Position numbers and translations under genes: made by a program | Shown here: piece by piece, positions 53,324-62,969 of the stretch | Layout of the letters: every line of letters starts with the position of its first letter | Position numbering within the stretch: position 1 is the stretch's first letter | The notes under the pieces: model-generated | Database searches by the model: none | What the model was told of the DNA's origin: nothing | The model's input: only the letters and a program-made list of their open reading frames with translations | NCBI RefSeq assembly: GCF_034931045.1 | Contig: NZ_JAYGHH010000015.1 | Span: 34,326 to 98,325 of the forward strand | DNA: 64,000 bases | Origin: Nodularia sp034931045 | Lineage (GTDB): Bacteria; Cyanobacteriota; Cyanobacteriia; Cyanobacteriales; Nostocaceae | Direction of reading: 5' to 3'

Positions 53324-53553
53324 AATTGTCGCTGTGAACGCTGACTCTGGCAAATGTATCCAAGAATTATTTAGAAAAAGTAATCTCAAGGCGTAAAACT
53401 AATATTGATAGTCATGGAGTTTTGATAGTGCGTTACCTGACAAGATTATTTTGCTGCACTTAACTTTTACCAATACCTTCATCTAGATATCCGAAAAGCC
53501 TATTCTCATAGAGTAGCTTCAAGGTAACAATCCCTTATAGGAGTAAAGAAATT

Positions 53554-53862
53554 ATGTCTCTATCAAGAAAGTTAAAGAAATATTGTAAATGGTTCTGGGA
53601 TGAATCACTAGGCGGTGAGTATGATACTTGGGGTACAAGTACATATTTTATGGAAGTTGGCTATGATTTATGTGCTGTCAGACAAATAGAAGTTTATGAA
53701 AATGGCAATGTCTTGTTTTACGACGGTAGCCATTTTGCAGATAATCATGGAATGTTATGTGATAAACCTTTAGGTGAAGACGATATTCAAGAGTTTGGCA
53801 TTACCAAAGACGAATTTGAACAAGTTTGGAGTACCAAAAAACCTATGAATAGAGAAAGCTAA
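53554..53862 (+). CDS. Hypothetical small protein
   Basis: 102 residues, acidic and aromatic: WFWDESLGGEYDTWG, then VRQIEVYENGNVLFYDGSHF, then LGEDDIQEFGITKDEF. The pattern is loosely like DUF6881-type proteins, but I cannot confirm this. ATG 53554 with AGGAG ten or so bases upstream. Confidence 0.6.
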   Translation: MSLSRKLKKYCKWFWDESLGGEYDTWGTSTYFMEVGYDLCAVRQIEVYENGNVLFYDGSHFADNHGMLCDKPLGEDDIQEFGITKDEFEQVWSTKKPMNRES

Positions 53863-53902
53863 AGTTTTTCTAAATGGCAGCAAATGTTAATTATTTTCAG
53901 TT

Positions 53903-53990
53903 GTAGGGGCGGGTTGACTAAATATATATACCCGTTCAAAATGAATCATATCTATGATAGTTTGTGTGGTGTAGCCATATCCACCCCTAC
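53903..53990. mobile_element. Short inverted-end element, family 3, copy 2
   Basis: 88 bases beginning GTAGGGGCGGGTTGAC and ending CCATATCCACCCCTAC. When the copy at 43349 is reverse complemented, the strings TATCTGTGATG and CTATACCCGCCCCTAC align with TATCTATGATAG and CCATATCCACCCCTAC here. It lies two bases from the xseB stop codon. Confidence 0.6.
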
Positions 53991-53992
53991 TG

Positions 53993-54226
53993 TTACTCAT
54001 CACTCAAAGTTTCAATTAACAGATTCACCTGTTGCTGTCGCTGTTGCAAAAAGCTTTCACACTGACGCAAAGACTCAACAGCAGTAGAAAACTGCTCAAA
54101 CACGTCCTCCAAATCCAACTCACCCGCCTCAATGCGAGCGATAATTTGTTCTATTTCCACCACCTTTCCCTCATAATTCCAACCCACCATTGAATCAGAA
54201 CTCGAAGCATCCTTACGCTTAACCAT
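53993..54226 (-). CDS. xseB: Exodeoxyribonuclease VII small subunit
   Basis: 77 residues, the usual size for XseB. It contains NYEGKVVEIEQIIARIEAGE followed by LDLEDVFEQFSTAVESLRQC, matching the family's helical core. It binds XseA to form exonuclease VII. Its ATG directly follows the xseA stop. Confidence 0.93.
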   Translation of the reverse strand: MVKRKDASSSDSMVGWNYEGKVVEIEQIIARIEAGELDLEDVFEQFSTAVESLRQCESFLQQRQQQVNLLIETLSDE

Positions 54227-55492
54227 TCAATTCTCTGTGTCCTCTGCGCCTCTGTGGTACGCTGACGCGTCTATGTTATTTACCATCACTTTAACTTTAA
54301 CCTCCCCCTGCCCCAACTGAATCAATAAATCTTCCCCCACAGCCAACTCAGCCGCAGAACGAGCTATTTCGCCATTTTCCCGCCTGACCACAGCATAACC
54401 ACGCTGTAATACCGCTTTGGGATCAAGACTAGCTAATTTTTCCCGTAACAATTCTAACCGTTGCTGGGCTTGGTGCGATCGCCCCAGTGTTACTTGTATC
54501 AATTGTTGTTTTTTCCAATTCAGTTGTTGCATCTCCTGCTGCACCTTTCTATCTAACCTTAAATGCCGCAAGCGATCGCGTAAATTTTGCAATTTATCCT
54601 CAGCCGCTCCCGTAAATTCCCCTACCGCCTCACGTAGCGCAACTATCCTTTGCCGATGCTGAATATACAACTCTGCCAGTGATGGAACCACAGTTTCCGC
54701 CGCCGCCGTTGGTGTATGTACACAAGCATCTGCAACCAAATCGACCAAAGACTCATCTCGTTGATGACCAATACCAGTAATTACCGGGATAGAACAAGTC
54801 GCAACAGCCCTGACCACCCGTTCATCATTAAAGCAAGCCAACTCTTCCACCGCACCACCACCCCGTGATAAAATTAGCACCTGGGCGCGACCATCACGAT
54901 TTACCAGATTAATCGCCTTAACTATAGAATCTGGTGCTTGCTCACCCTGCACCGTAGCAGGAGAAAATAAGACGTGTAAACCTGGATATCTTTGCTTCAG
55001 AGTTTTTTGAATATCGCCCCAAGCTGCCGCAGTGGGTGATGTTACCACAGCAATAGTTTGAGGATGTGGAGGTAAAGAACGTTTGCGTTCTAGATCAAAT
55101 AAACCCTCAGCCAGCAAGCGGTTTTTTAATTGTTGATAGCGTAGTGCCTGTAAACCAGCACCAGCAGGTATAGCTTGCCAAACAGATAATTGATACTCTC
55201 CTCGTTGCGGGTAGACTCTGATGCTACCTAAAATAATTAATTGCTCACCAGTAATTGGGATTTGGGCGAGTTTAGGAATTTGACTTTTCCAGACCACACA
55301 CTTAATCCCGGCTGTCCCCTCTGGGTCTTGTAGGGTAAAAAATAAGCCACTGCGATGGTTGTTAGCACTGGAAACTTCCCCAGTTACCCAAACTTGGCGT
55401 AATTGATCATCTTGTTCTAAGAGTAAGCGGATATAGTCAGTTAATCCAGTTACTGAAAGCGCTGTATCGGGAATTAGAGAGTTCAAAGTCAT
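54227..55492 (-). CDS. xseA: Exodeoxyribonuclease VII large subunit
   Basis: Catalytic subunit of exonuclease VII, 421 residues. The OB-fold domain has VWVTGEVSSANNHRSGLFF, and the catalytic domain has VVTSPTAAAWGDI, SRGGGAVEELACFNDE and TGIGHQRDESLVDLVAD. ATG 55492 (MTLNSLIPDTALSV) is chosen; the frame extends 18 codons upstream but only through a mobile-element sequence. The last 14 residues (DASAYHRGAEDTEN) are encoded by the CGCAGAG-type dispersed repeat. Confidence 0.94.
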   Translation of the reverse strand: MTLNSLIPDTALSVTGLTDYIRLLLEQDDQLRQVWVTGEVSSANNHRSGLFFTLQDPEGTAGIKCVVWKSQIPKLAQIPITGEQLIILGSIRVYPQRGEYQLSVWQAIPAGAGLQALRYQQLKNRLLAEGLFDLERKRSLPPHPQTIAVVTSPTAAAWGDIQKTLKQRYPGLHVLFSPATVQGEQAPDSIVKAINLVNRDGRAQVLILSRGGGAVEELACFNDERVVRAVATCSIPVITGIGHQRDESLVDLVADACVHTPTAAAETVVPSLAELYIQHRQRIVALREAVGEFTGAAEDKLQNLRDRLRHLRLDRKVQQEMQQLNWKKQQLIQVTLGRSHQAQQRLELLREKLASLDPKAVLQRGYAVVRRENGEIARSAAELAVGEDLLIQLGQGEVKVKVMVNNIDASAYHRGAEDTEN

Positions 55493-55515
55493 CAAATATG
55501 GGTGCGACCAAAAGT

Positions 55516-55619
55516 CTAGCACCGCAAGGCGGAAGTCAAAAGTCAAAAGTCAAAAATCTAACTTTATCGGCTTTTTATTGATTTCTGATAGTTATTCTAT
55601 TTACGCCGTGCTGTACTAG
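55516..55619 (+). mobile_element. Short inverted-end element, family 2, copy 2 (best preserved)
   Basis: 104 bases, starting CTAGCACCGCAAGGCGGAAG and ending CTATTTACGCCGTGCTGT then ACTAG. The left 21 bases match the reverse complement of the right end at 16 of 21 positions. It sits 24 bases upstream of the xseA start. Confidence 0.65.
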
Positions 55620-55961
55620 TTAAATTTTAACAAATAACTTGATCTGACTTTTCACGTTATGTAGACAGGCTAACGCGAAACCTAACTCCTCTCCCCCTTT
55701 CCTGCTAGGCTATCCATTACCCACATCTTTCTGAACCAAGAAATAAGAGACTTAACATAAAAGTGAAAGGCTTGATATATAGGACTACTATATATAGTTT
55801 TGCAAGTGGTGAAAAGTTGCCAAGACCCTGAGTTTGTTGCAAATAAATCTCCGACTCAGACACAACAAGTATTAACCTGTGCTGGTGTACTTATTATAGA
55901 TGTTAGAAAACTTTCTTAAAGGGGAAGAATAAGTAATGTATAAAAAATCAGCAATTCATTT
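55620..55961. promoter_or_regulatory. Region upstream of the exoprotein gene
   Basis: About 340 bases with no gene, should contain the promoter for the large exoprotein. A purine-rich AAGGGGAAGAATAAG about 40 bases before the ATG is too far for a ribosome site. Confidence 0.4.
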
Positions 55962-58900
55962 ATGAAATTAACTTTTATTGGGTTTAGCTTTCTTGGTGCA
56001 ATCTACATATCTGCTGTTTATAACACTGGTGTTTACGGGCAAGTAACTCCCGATAATACTCTCAATACTACCGTGAATGGTAGTAATAATTATAACATTA
56101 TTAATGGCACTCGTGTCGGCAATAATTTATTTCATAGCTTCAGCCAGTTCTCGATTCCCAATAACGGCTCGGCATCATTTCAAAATGCTGCTGATATTCA
56201 AAATATTTTTAGTCGGGTGACAGGTGGTAATACTTCTTATATTGATGGTTCAATTAGTGCTAATGGGAGTGCTAATTTATTCTTACTCAACCCAGCCGGC
56301 ATCATTTTTGGGCAAAATGCCAGCTTAAATATTGGCGGTTCATTTGTCGCCACAACTGCCAATAGCATTAAATTTGCTGATGCAACGGAATTTAGTGCAG
56401 TCAATGAGATTAGTATGCCATTGCTAACAATGAGTGTGCCGATTGGGTTACAGATGGGGCAGAATTCCGCACCAATTCGAGTAGAAAGTCATCTCACCGC
56501 AGGACAAGACTTGAGTTTGGAAGCGGGTAGCCTGGACTTGCAAGGACAACTAGTAGCGGGAAGAGATTTGACCCTCAAGACTCAAGATACAGTGCAAATT
56601 AGGGATACTGTCACGACTCCATTTCTCGCCCAAGCAGGTAGAAATTTAACAATTCAAGGAAATCAGGGTATTGATATCCTGGCTCTGAGTCATCCTGTGG
56701 CAGCACTTCAGAGTGGGGGTAATCTGAGTTTAATTAGCAATGGGAATATTTCTGGAGATGCACATTTTATTAGTGGTGGCAATATATCATTGCAGACTTT
56801 AGCAGGGACTCCAGGGAAGTTTGTTAGTCTGTTTGACCCGATAATTTATGCTAATGGGGATGTGGTGTTTGGTGACTACACAGGGGTAGCATTAAAGGTG
56901 GAGGCAACAGGGAGTATTGAGGGGGGTAATATTGTCATTACCGGCCCTGATGTGAGCGTTCCCAGCAGTGACCCAGACTATATCACACTCACAACTCAAC
57001 CTGCGGCGATTTTGCGGGCAGGGGTGGCATCAGTTCCTACTGCCAATTTGCCACAACTGGGGTTCACAACGGGGACAGTAGCAGATTTGCCTCTGGGAAG
57101 TATTAGGGTGAGCAGTATCAACACATCAAATACAACAGGGGGAGATGGTGGTTCAATTACCCTGAATGCTGCTGGCGATATTATCACGGGCAACTTGAAT
57201 TCCTCGTCTTTGTCGTTTTTTGGTAATAGTGGAAATGGAGGAGCGATCGCAGTTTCCACAACTAACGGCGATATTTCTGTCAATGGTGACTTATCTTCAT
57301 TAACATTTAGCCGAGGTACAAGTGGGAATGGAGGCGCGATCGCTTTTTCCACAGCTAACGGCAATATTTCTGTCAATGGTGACTTATTTTCATCCTCATT
57401 CAGCATTGCTGGTAGAAGTGGAAATGGCGGTGCAATTACTCTTTCCACAAATAATGGCGATATTTTTGTTAATGGCAACTTATCTTCATCCGTATTAAGC
57501 ATTCCTGATACAACTGGAAATGGCGGTGCAATTACTCTTTCCACAAATAATGGCGATATTTCTGTCAAGGGCAATGTGTCATCTGATGCCCAGTCATCAC
57601 AAGGGACTAGCGGCAATGCCGGCGATATCGTCTTGAGTACAACCAATGGCAACCTCTTCAACGAGAGCCGTTTGTCATCTAATTCCGTGTCAACACAAGG
57701 GAATAGCAGCAATGGCGGCAATATCACCTTGACTGCAACCAATGGCAACCTCGTCAACCAGGGGGATTTGTCCTCTTGGTCTTTATCAGGAAAAAATAGT
57801 GGCAATGGTGGCAATATCAATCTGACTGCAACCAATGGCAACCTCGTCAACCAGGGCGTATTGTTCTCCTTGTCCCACTCAACAGTAGAAAATAGTGGCA
57901 ATAGCGGTAATAGTGGCGATAGTGGCGATATCAATCTGACTGCAACCAATGGCAATCTCTCTAACCAGAACCAATTATTATCCTTGTCCTACACACAAGG
58001 AGGAAATAGTGGCAATAGTGGCGATATAAATTTGACTGCAACCGATGGCATCCTCTCTAACCAGAGCAATTTCTACTCATTTTCTTACTCAACAGTAGGG
58101 AATAGTGAAAATGCCGGCGATATCAATCTGACTGCAAAAAATGGGGATATTCTGGGCAACGGCAGCAGCTTGCATACTTTTTCCGTTGCATCCCAAGGAA
58201 CTGCAAAAAATGGTGGATCTATCTCCTTAGATGCACAAAATCAGATATCTGGATTGACACTACTAACAACATCCTCTTCTGCTGAGGCAGGAAATGTGTG
58301 GATTATTGGGCGGGAAGATTTGGCGATCGCCGATCTTGCCATCCTGACGAGTAAACCAGTAACCGTGGAAACTCCAATTACAGGCGTAATCACTATTCAA
58401 ACTGACGGAACAGGACGATCAGGGGATGTTAGCATTCGTAGTGTTGGGAATCTCAGCCTAACTAACAGCAAGATTGAAAGCGACGCTAAAGGCAGTGACT
58501 CCGCAGGGAATGTTACCTTCACCAGTCCAGGTCTATTAACTTTCATTCAAAGTCAAATTCTGAGCAGCACAAGTGCTAAGGGAAAAGCCGGGAATGTAAA
58601 TATTAACACTGGTGACTTCAGCCTCCTGAATGGCAGTTCTATCAACTCCTCCACATCTGGAGGTGGCAATGCTGGAGACATCGATCTGAATGTGGCTAAC
58701 ACCTTGACTCTGGACAATAGCAACCTCTTTGCAAGTACCAGTAACAGTGGCAAAGGTGGGCAGATCGCAGTTAAGACTGGACGCTTACAACTTAATAATC
58801 AAAGTAACCTATCTAGCAATACAACAGGCATTGGTAATGCAGGTGCAATAGATGTCTCGGCTAATGCGATCGCACTTAATCAAAGTAGTATTAGTAGTCA

Positions 58901-60080
58901 ATCTTTATCTGAAAGTGGCAATGCCGGAGGTATCAAGCTGAATGCAGCTAACACCTTGGAGCTTGATCATAGCACACTCTCAGCGAGTACAAGTAGTAGG
59001 GGTAATGGCGGTGAAATTACACTGAATACAGGCACTTTACAACTCAACAATCAAAGTATTGTATCTAGCAACACTACAGGTATTGGGAATGCAGGTGCAA
59101 TAGATGTCTCGGCTAATGCGATCGCTATCACTCAAAGCAGCATCAATAGCCAATCTTTGGGTCAAGGTGACAGTGGCATAATTAAACTTAAGACTAGCAC
59201 CTTAAATTTAATCGACAATGCCTTAATTTCTACGGCGGCATCCCAATTGGGAAAAGCAGGGAACTTAAGCATTACCGCCCGTGATCACATTAACTTGCAA
59301 ACTGGCTCGCAAATTACCAGCCGCAGTACGGGAACTGGTGATGGTGGAACTGTGGAGATTACCGGGCGATCGCTCATTCTCAATCAAAATGCTCAAATCA
59401 ACGCCTCTACTGTTGCTAGTGATGGCGGTAACTTAGTGTTAAAGCTATCTGAGTTTTTGCGCCTGAGCGATCGCGGTATTCTCAACGCCGAAGCTGGTGG
59501 GACAGGAGATGGTGGTAACATTAATATCAACACCCCATTTGTCATAGGTTCTGGTAATAGCGATATCATTGCCAATGCTGTACGGGGTCGTGGAGGTAAT
59601 ATTAACATCACCACTAATAGCATTTTGGGTTTAGAGTTTCGCAACAATCTTACTCCCCGCAATGACATTACTGCTAGTTCCGAGTTTGGTGTGAATGGGA
59701 CAGTACAAATCACTACCCCCGGAGTTGATGCCAATTCTGGTTTAGTGGAATTACCTGTAAATTTAGTAGACTCATCACAGCAAATTACCAGTGGTTGTGC
59801 TGATAGTACTGGTAGTAGTTTTGTGGTTACTGGTAGAGGTGGAATACCGCAAAATCCCACTCAAGAAATAACAAGCGATCGTGTTTGGTCTGATGTTCGT
59901 GACATCTCTGCATACAGGACATCAGAATCAGTACAAGCCCAAATCCGTGTATCTCCCACGAAACTTATCCCAGCTACTTCCTGGCGACGTAATAACCAAG
60001 GTCAAATCGAGTTAATTGCAGCACAATCTAGCGCACCACCACAAACACAGTTAACTTGTGCGGCTGTTTCTAAAGGTTAA
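55962..60080 (+). CDS. Filamentous haemagglutinin-like two-partner-secretion exoprotein (TpsA)
   Basis: 1372 residues. The signal peptide ends near VYG, and the TPS secretion domain is about residues 27-170: FSQFSIPNNGSASFQN, FSRVTGGNTSYIDGSI and LLNPAGIIFGQNASLNIGGS. The body is a predicted beta-helix with many imperfect units such as GDINLTATNGNL and GNGGAITLSTNNGDI, some near-identical at DNA level (57417 and 57517; 58842 and 59092). The only Cys residues seen are near the C-terminus (SGCADS, LTCAAV). It is likely secreted by a TpsB/Omp85-type transporter, which is not in the window. Confidence 0.88.
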   Translation: MKLTFIGFSFLGAIYISAVYNTGVYGQVTPDNTLNTTVNGSNNYNIINGTRVGNNLFHSFSQFSIPNNGSASFQNAADIQNIFSRVTGGNTSYIDGSISANGSANLFLLNPAGIIFGQNASLNIGGSFVATTANSIKFADATEFSAVNEISMPLLTMSVPIGLQMGQNSAPIRVESHLTAGQDLSLEAGSLDLQGQLVAGRDLTLKTQDTVQIRDTVTTPFLAQAGRNLTIQGNQGIDILALSHPVAALQSGGNLSLISNGNISGDAHFISGGNISLQTLAGTPGKFVSLFDPIIYANGDVVFGDYTGVALKVEATGSIEGGNIVITGPDVSVPSSDPDYITLTTQPAAILRAGVASVPTANLPQLGFTTGTVADLPLGSIRVSSINTSNTTGGDGGSITLNAAGDIITGNLNSSSLSFFGNSGNGGAIAVSTTNGDISVNGDLSSLTFSRGTSGNGGAIAFSTANGNISVNGDLFSSSFSIAGRSGNGGAITLSTNNGDIFVNGNLSSSVLSIPDTTGNGGAITLSTNNGDISVKGNVSSDAQSSQGTSGNAGDIVLSTTNGNLFNESRLSSNSVSTQGNSSNGGNITLTATNGNLVNQGDLSSWSLSGKNSGNGGNINLTATNGNLVNQGVLFSLSHSTVENSGNSGNSGDSGDINLTATNGNLSNQNQLLSLSYTQGGNSGNSGDINLTATDGILSNQSNFYSFSYSTVGNSENAGDINLTAKNGDILGNGSSLHTFSVASQGTAKNGGSISLDAQNQISGLTLLTTSSSAEAGNVWIIGREDLAIADLAILTSKPVTVETPITGVITIQTDGTGRSGDVSIRSVGNLSLTNSKIESDAKGSDSAGNVTFTSPGLLTFIQSQILSSTSAKGKAGNVNINTGDFSLLNGSSINSSTSGGGNAGDIDLNVANTLTLDNSNLFASTSNSGKGGQIAVKTGRLQLNNQSNLSSNTTGIGNAGAIDVSANAIALNQSSISSQSLSESGNAGGIKLNAANTLELDHSTLSASTSSRGNGGEITLNTGTLQLNNQSIVSSNTTGIGNAGAIDVSANAIAITQSSINSQSLGQGDSGIIKLKTSTLNLIDNALISTAASQLGKAGNLSITARDHINLQTGSQITSRSTGTGDGGTVEITGRSLILNQNAQINASTVASDGGNLVLKLSEFLRLSDRGILNAEAGGTGDGGNININTPFVIGSGNSDIIANAVRGRGGNINITTNSILGLEFRNNLTPRNDITASSEFGVNGTVQITTPGVDANSGLVELPVNLVDSSQQITSGCADSTGSSFVVTGRGGIPQNPTQEITSDRVWSDVRDISAYRTSESVQAQIRVSPTKLIPATSWRRNNQGQIELIAAQSSAPPQTQLTCAAVSKG

Positions 60081-60470
60081 CTCAGATATTGCACCCGTTA
60101 AGGAAAAGTTTTAGGGGTCAAAATTTATCGGGTGTAGGTTGAAAACCCCGGAAAAAGAATAGTTGCAAATTTCGGGCTTTAGACCGGGCAAGTTTTGGGT
60201 ATGTAAACTCAACCAGAAGCTCCCAGCATCCCCTCTAGCCGGTGAAATGACCTGAAAATTCAAACTTGGATTCAGCAGCGATAAACAGCCCGTAAAGCCA
60301 AGAATTTCGCCGCAAGCGATCGCATTCATCATGAATTACAGGAACTAGGCATGACTTTAATCTATCAATCTGATAGTACAAATCATTAGCATTCCTGATA
60401 GACATTTACTTGAATCGTAAGATTTAATCGGGTAATGTGAGCAGTCAGGATTGTTTTGTAAGGAAATCTC
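60081..60470. other. Intergenic region after the exoprotein gene
   Basis: About 390 bases. A minus-strand frame at 60111-60332 has no ribosome site and is probably not a gene. No repeat or RNA recognised. Confidence 0.5.
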
Positions 60471-60827
60471 ATGAACAAAAAAACTCTACTTAGTTTGCTT
60501 TCCACTCCTATGCTAGTGAGTTCTATACTTTCTATGGGAGTCATGGCAAATCAGGCACAAGCGGCCGAACCAGAAACAAAAAACACAGACAAACTTACCT
60601 GTGTCCAGAATCAACATATATGGCGACCAGTGTGTGCTAGAGCTTCCGTATTGGCTCAAATCCCTGAATATAAACCTGAAATTGAGCTTTCTGGTGAAAA
60701 CGAAGATACTTTGTTAGCCTTTAATATCGAGGAGAGTGATATGGCAGTTAATTTATTTAATTGTGATTGTCCACAGTGTATCAATGCTTTGCGTCAGATG
60801 CGCGGTATAGCACCTTTAGTTTATTAG
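60471..60827 (+). CDS. Hypothetical secreted Cys-rich protein
   Basis: 118 residues. A signal peptide ends near NQAQA. The mature part has five Cys (44, 55, 98, 100, 103), the last three in NCDCPQC, which could bind metal or form disulfides. ATG 60471 is preceded by AAGGAA. No family recognised. Confidence 0.7.
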   Translation: MNKKTLLSLLSTPMLVSSILSMGVMANQAQAAEPETKNTDKLTCVQNQHIWRPVCARASVLAQIPEYKPEIELSGENEDTLLAFNIEESDMAVNLFNCDCPQCINALRQMRGIAPLVY

Positions 60828-60959
60828 GATTTATGACCAGGGACACAACAAATGTTATGTCCCTACCAAGTTTGTCAACTCAGATGAAAAATCAAGGTCT
60901 TTAACCCGCACAGACAGCCTTCTCGAAAGACTTTACAAACATCCTCTTATACACAGCAC

Positions 60960-61517
60960 TCAGCACCTTACATAACTACCAGCCCAAGTAACCCATTTAT
61001 GAGATATTCCTATATGGAATATTTCTTCGTATTTCTCTGGCTCAGTGATGATTGCTCCTGTTAAGTCTGCACCATTGAGTTCTGCTTCATTGATATTGCA
61101 ACCCATTAAATTGGACTTCCTGAGATTAGCATTTCTTAAGTTTGCCCCACTCATTTCCGCCTCACTCAAGTTTGCATCTACCAAATTGGCAATTTCTAAA
61201 TTTGCACTCCGCAAATCTGCACGACTTAAGTTACTCTCCTCTAGGTTGACTCTAATCAAGTCAGCGCCTATTAAGTTGACCTCACTCAAGTTTGCACTCT
61301 TCAAGTTTGCACCACTCAGGTCAGCATCAGTGAGATTTGCCCGACTAAAGTTACATCCACTCAAATTCGCTTGAGTCAAATTAGCACCACTCAAATCAGC
61401 TTCAATAAAATTAGCACCACTCAAGTCCACAGCACAAAGATTTATTTGATGTAAATTGGCTCTATTAAATGTGCGTTCTCCTGCTGCATAAAGATTCAGG
61501 ATTTTGTTAGTATCCAT
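60960..61517 (-). CDS. Pentapeptide-repeat protein
   Basis: 185 residues made of about 25 A(D/N)LXX pentapeptides (for example ANFIEADLSGANLTQANLSG), which fold as a right-handed quadrilateral beta-helix. Function in cyanobacteria is usually unknown. ATG 61517 has GAGG upstream on the minus strand; a TTG 15 bases further up is also in frame. Confidence 0.85.
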   Translation of the reverse strand: MDTNKILNLYAAGERTFNRANLHQINLCAVDLSGANFIEADLSGANLTQANLSGCNFSRANLTDADLSGANLKSANLSEVNLIGADLIRVNLEESNLSRADLRSANLEIANLVDANLSEAEMSGANLRNANLRKSNLMGCNINEAELNGADLTGAIITEPEKYEEIFHIGISHKWVTWAGSYVRC

Positions 61518-61693
61518 ATTGTTACCTCGCAACGTCTACAGGTCAGCAAGTGGAGTTATCAGTTGCACTCTACCCAAACCACACCAAAGACAATTTCGTT
61601 GAGTTACCAGCAACCAAGATTTGGATAAAACTTGTTACTCTATTGTGCTATAATTTCAAGCCATTTAAAAAATGCTTCATAGAAATATACTAA

Positions 61694-62287
61694 ATGACTG
61701 ATTTTACATCCACCCTATTGCAAGTAGTGGCTGCATATCGCGGACAAGGGAGCGCGCGCCCCACATCGGAAACAGTTGTAAATGCCTTATTACAAGCAGA
61801 AAAAGCTGCTAAACAACAACGCCTGACATATCCCTTAGAATCGCTGCTGGGCAAATGGCAACTTTGCTTTGCTACTGGGACTAAAAAAGCTAGACAGCGA
61901 GGTGGAATTATCTTGGGGAAGGGTTTGTATGTGCCAAAATTTGTCGCCGTCCAAATTTCTTTTAGTGCTACTTTAGACCAGAATGCAACTAAAGGCGATA
62001 TTGGCAATCAGGTACAATTAGGCCCATTGTTGTTGCAGCTTACGGGGCCAGCCCAATATTTAGGCAAGAAAAATTTATTAGCATTTGACTTTAACTATCT
62101 ACTTTTGAGCCTTTTTGGTCGTATGGTCTACAATCAGCCGATTCGCTCTGGTAAGGTTCAAACTGAGGATTTTTATGATCAGTCTATAGCTAAACTACCT
62201 TTTTTTGCTTTCTTTTTGGTTACAGAAGATTGTATTGCAGCTCGTGGTCGTGGAGGTGGTCTAGCGCTCTGGATTCGTGAAAATTAA
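61694..62287 (+). CDS. Hypothetical protein, possibly PAP/fibrillin-like
   Basis: 197 residues. LESLLGKWQLCFATGTKKAR near residue 50 resembles the start of the plastid-lipid-associated/fibrillin fold, and the rest is beta-rich (KFVAVQISFSATLDQ, VQLGPLLLQLTGPAQY). This is a weak match by eye. No signal peptide. ATG 61694. Confidence 0.6.
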   Translation: MTDFTSTLLQVVAAYRGQGSARPTSETVVNALLQAEKAAKQQRLTYPLESLLGKWQLCFATGTKKARQRGGIILGKGLYVPKFVAVQISFSATLDQNATKGDIGNQVQLGPLLLQLTGPAQYLGKKNLLAFDFNYLLLSLFGRMVYNQPIRSGKVQTEDFYDQSIAKLPFFAFFLVTEDCIAARGRGGGLALWIREN

Positions 62288-62969
62288 GCAACTGCTCAAT
62301 TACCTGTTCCCTGCTCCTTACCTCTACGAGTAAATATGGCTACCCCATGCAAGCTACAGAAACCAAACCGGATTCCTATGTATTTATAGAATTAAAAAAT
62401 TACTTGGTGCTTATATGCGTTTAAATATATTAAGATTCTTTGCAATACATTTTTAAAGAAATTATATAATTTATACAAATAATACTTAAATTTACGGCAA
62501 GCTGTTATTGTTGGAACATAATCTATATCTGCCTACATCTCGGTTAAAAATGAAGCGATCGCATTTTAGCAGCCTAACTGCACACTAAGACATTCAGCAA
62601 ATATCCGTGTATTTATGGACTGAACCCAAAAAAATTATTATCTTTCTGACAGAATTCTCAAGCAATGGGATAATCAGATAGAAATTTAATGTAATAAATA
62701 TACCGTTTCAACCAAAATTAATGAGGTGATAATAAAGTTTTCTAATGTTATTTAATTTATTTTAACCTGATTTAAAAGTAAAAAATAACTTTTAATTAAA
62801 CGATGCCAGAACGAGCATTTATTTTGACGCTGGGTAGTCATAAATTAATGAGTAATAGCTTCCTTTATTCGGAGTTATGACGAATCTATATTGACTTTAC
62901 AAATAACAAAACCGGAATACTTATTTTTATGCTTCGTTTAGTTAATATCTGTTGTATAATTTTTTGAGC
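62288..62969. promoter_or_regulatory. AT-rich region upstream of the PstB-like gene
   Basis: About 680 bases with no gene. It holds the phased TTTAA repeats at 62751-62780 described separately. Nothing else recognised. Confidence 0.5.
62751..62780 (+). promoter_or_regulatory. Pho-box-like tandem repeats
   Basis: TTTAATTTAT, TTTAACCTGA and TTTAAAAGTA follow one another with a 10-bp period; a fourth TTTAA is at 62791. The first two match the cyanobacterial Pho-box unit PyTTAAPyPy(T/A), but the usual period is 11. About 190 bases upstream of a PstB-like gene. Confidence 0.4.

Noticed and set aside
53332..53396. Short frame reading KIVAVNADSGKCIQELF
   Set aside because: Only about 24 codons with no plausible start; too short to support.
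56996..57955. 319-codon open frame on the minus strand
   Set aside because: It lies inside the exoprotein gene and its Pro/Leu-rich repetitive translation is the antisense of the Gly/Asn/Ser repeats.
60111..60332. 73-codon minus-strand frame
   Set aside because: No ribosome site and composition unlike neighbouring genes; may be repeat sequence.
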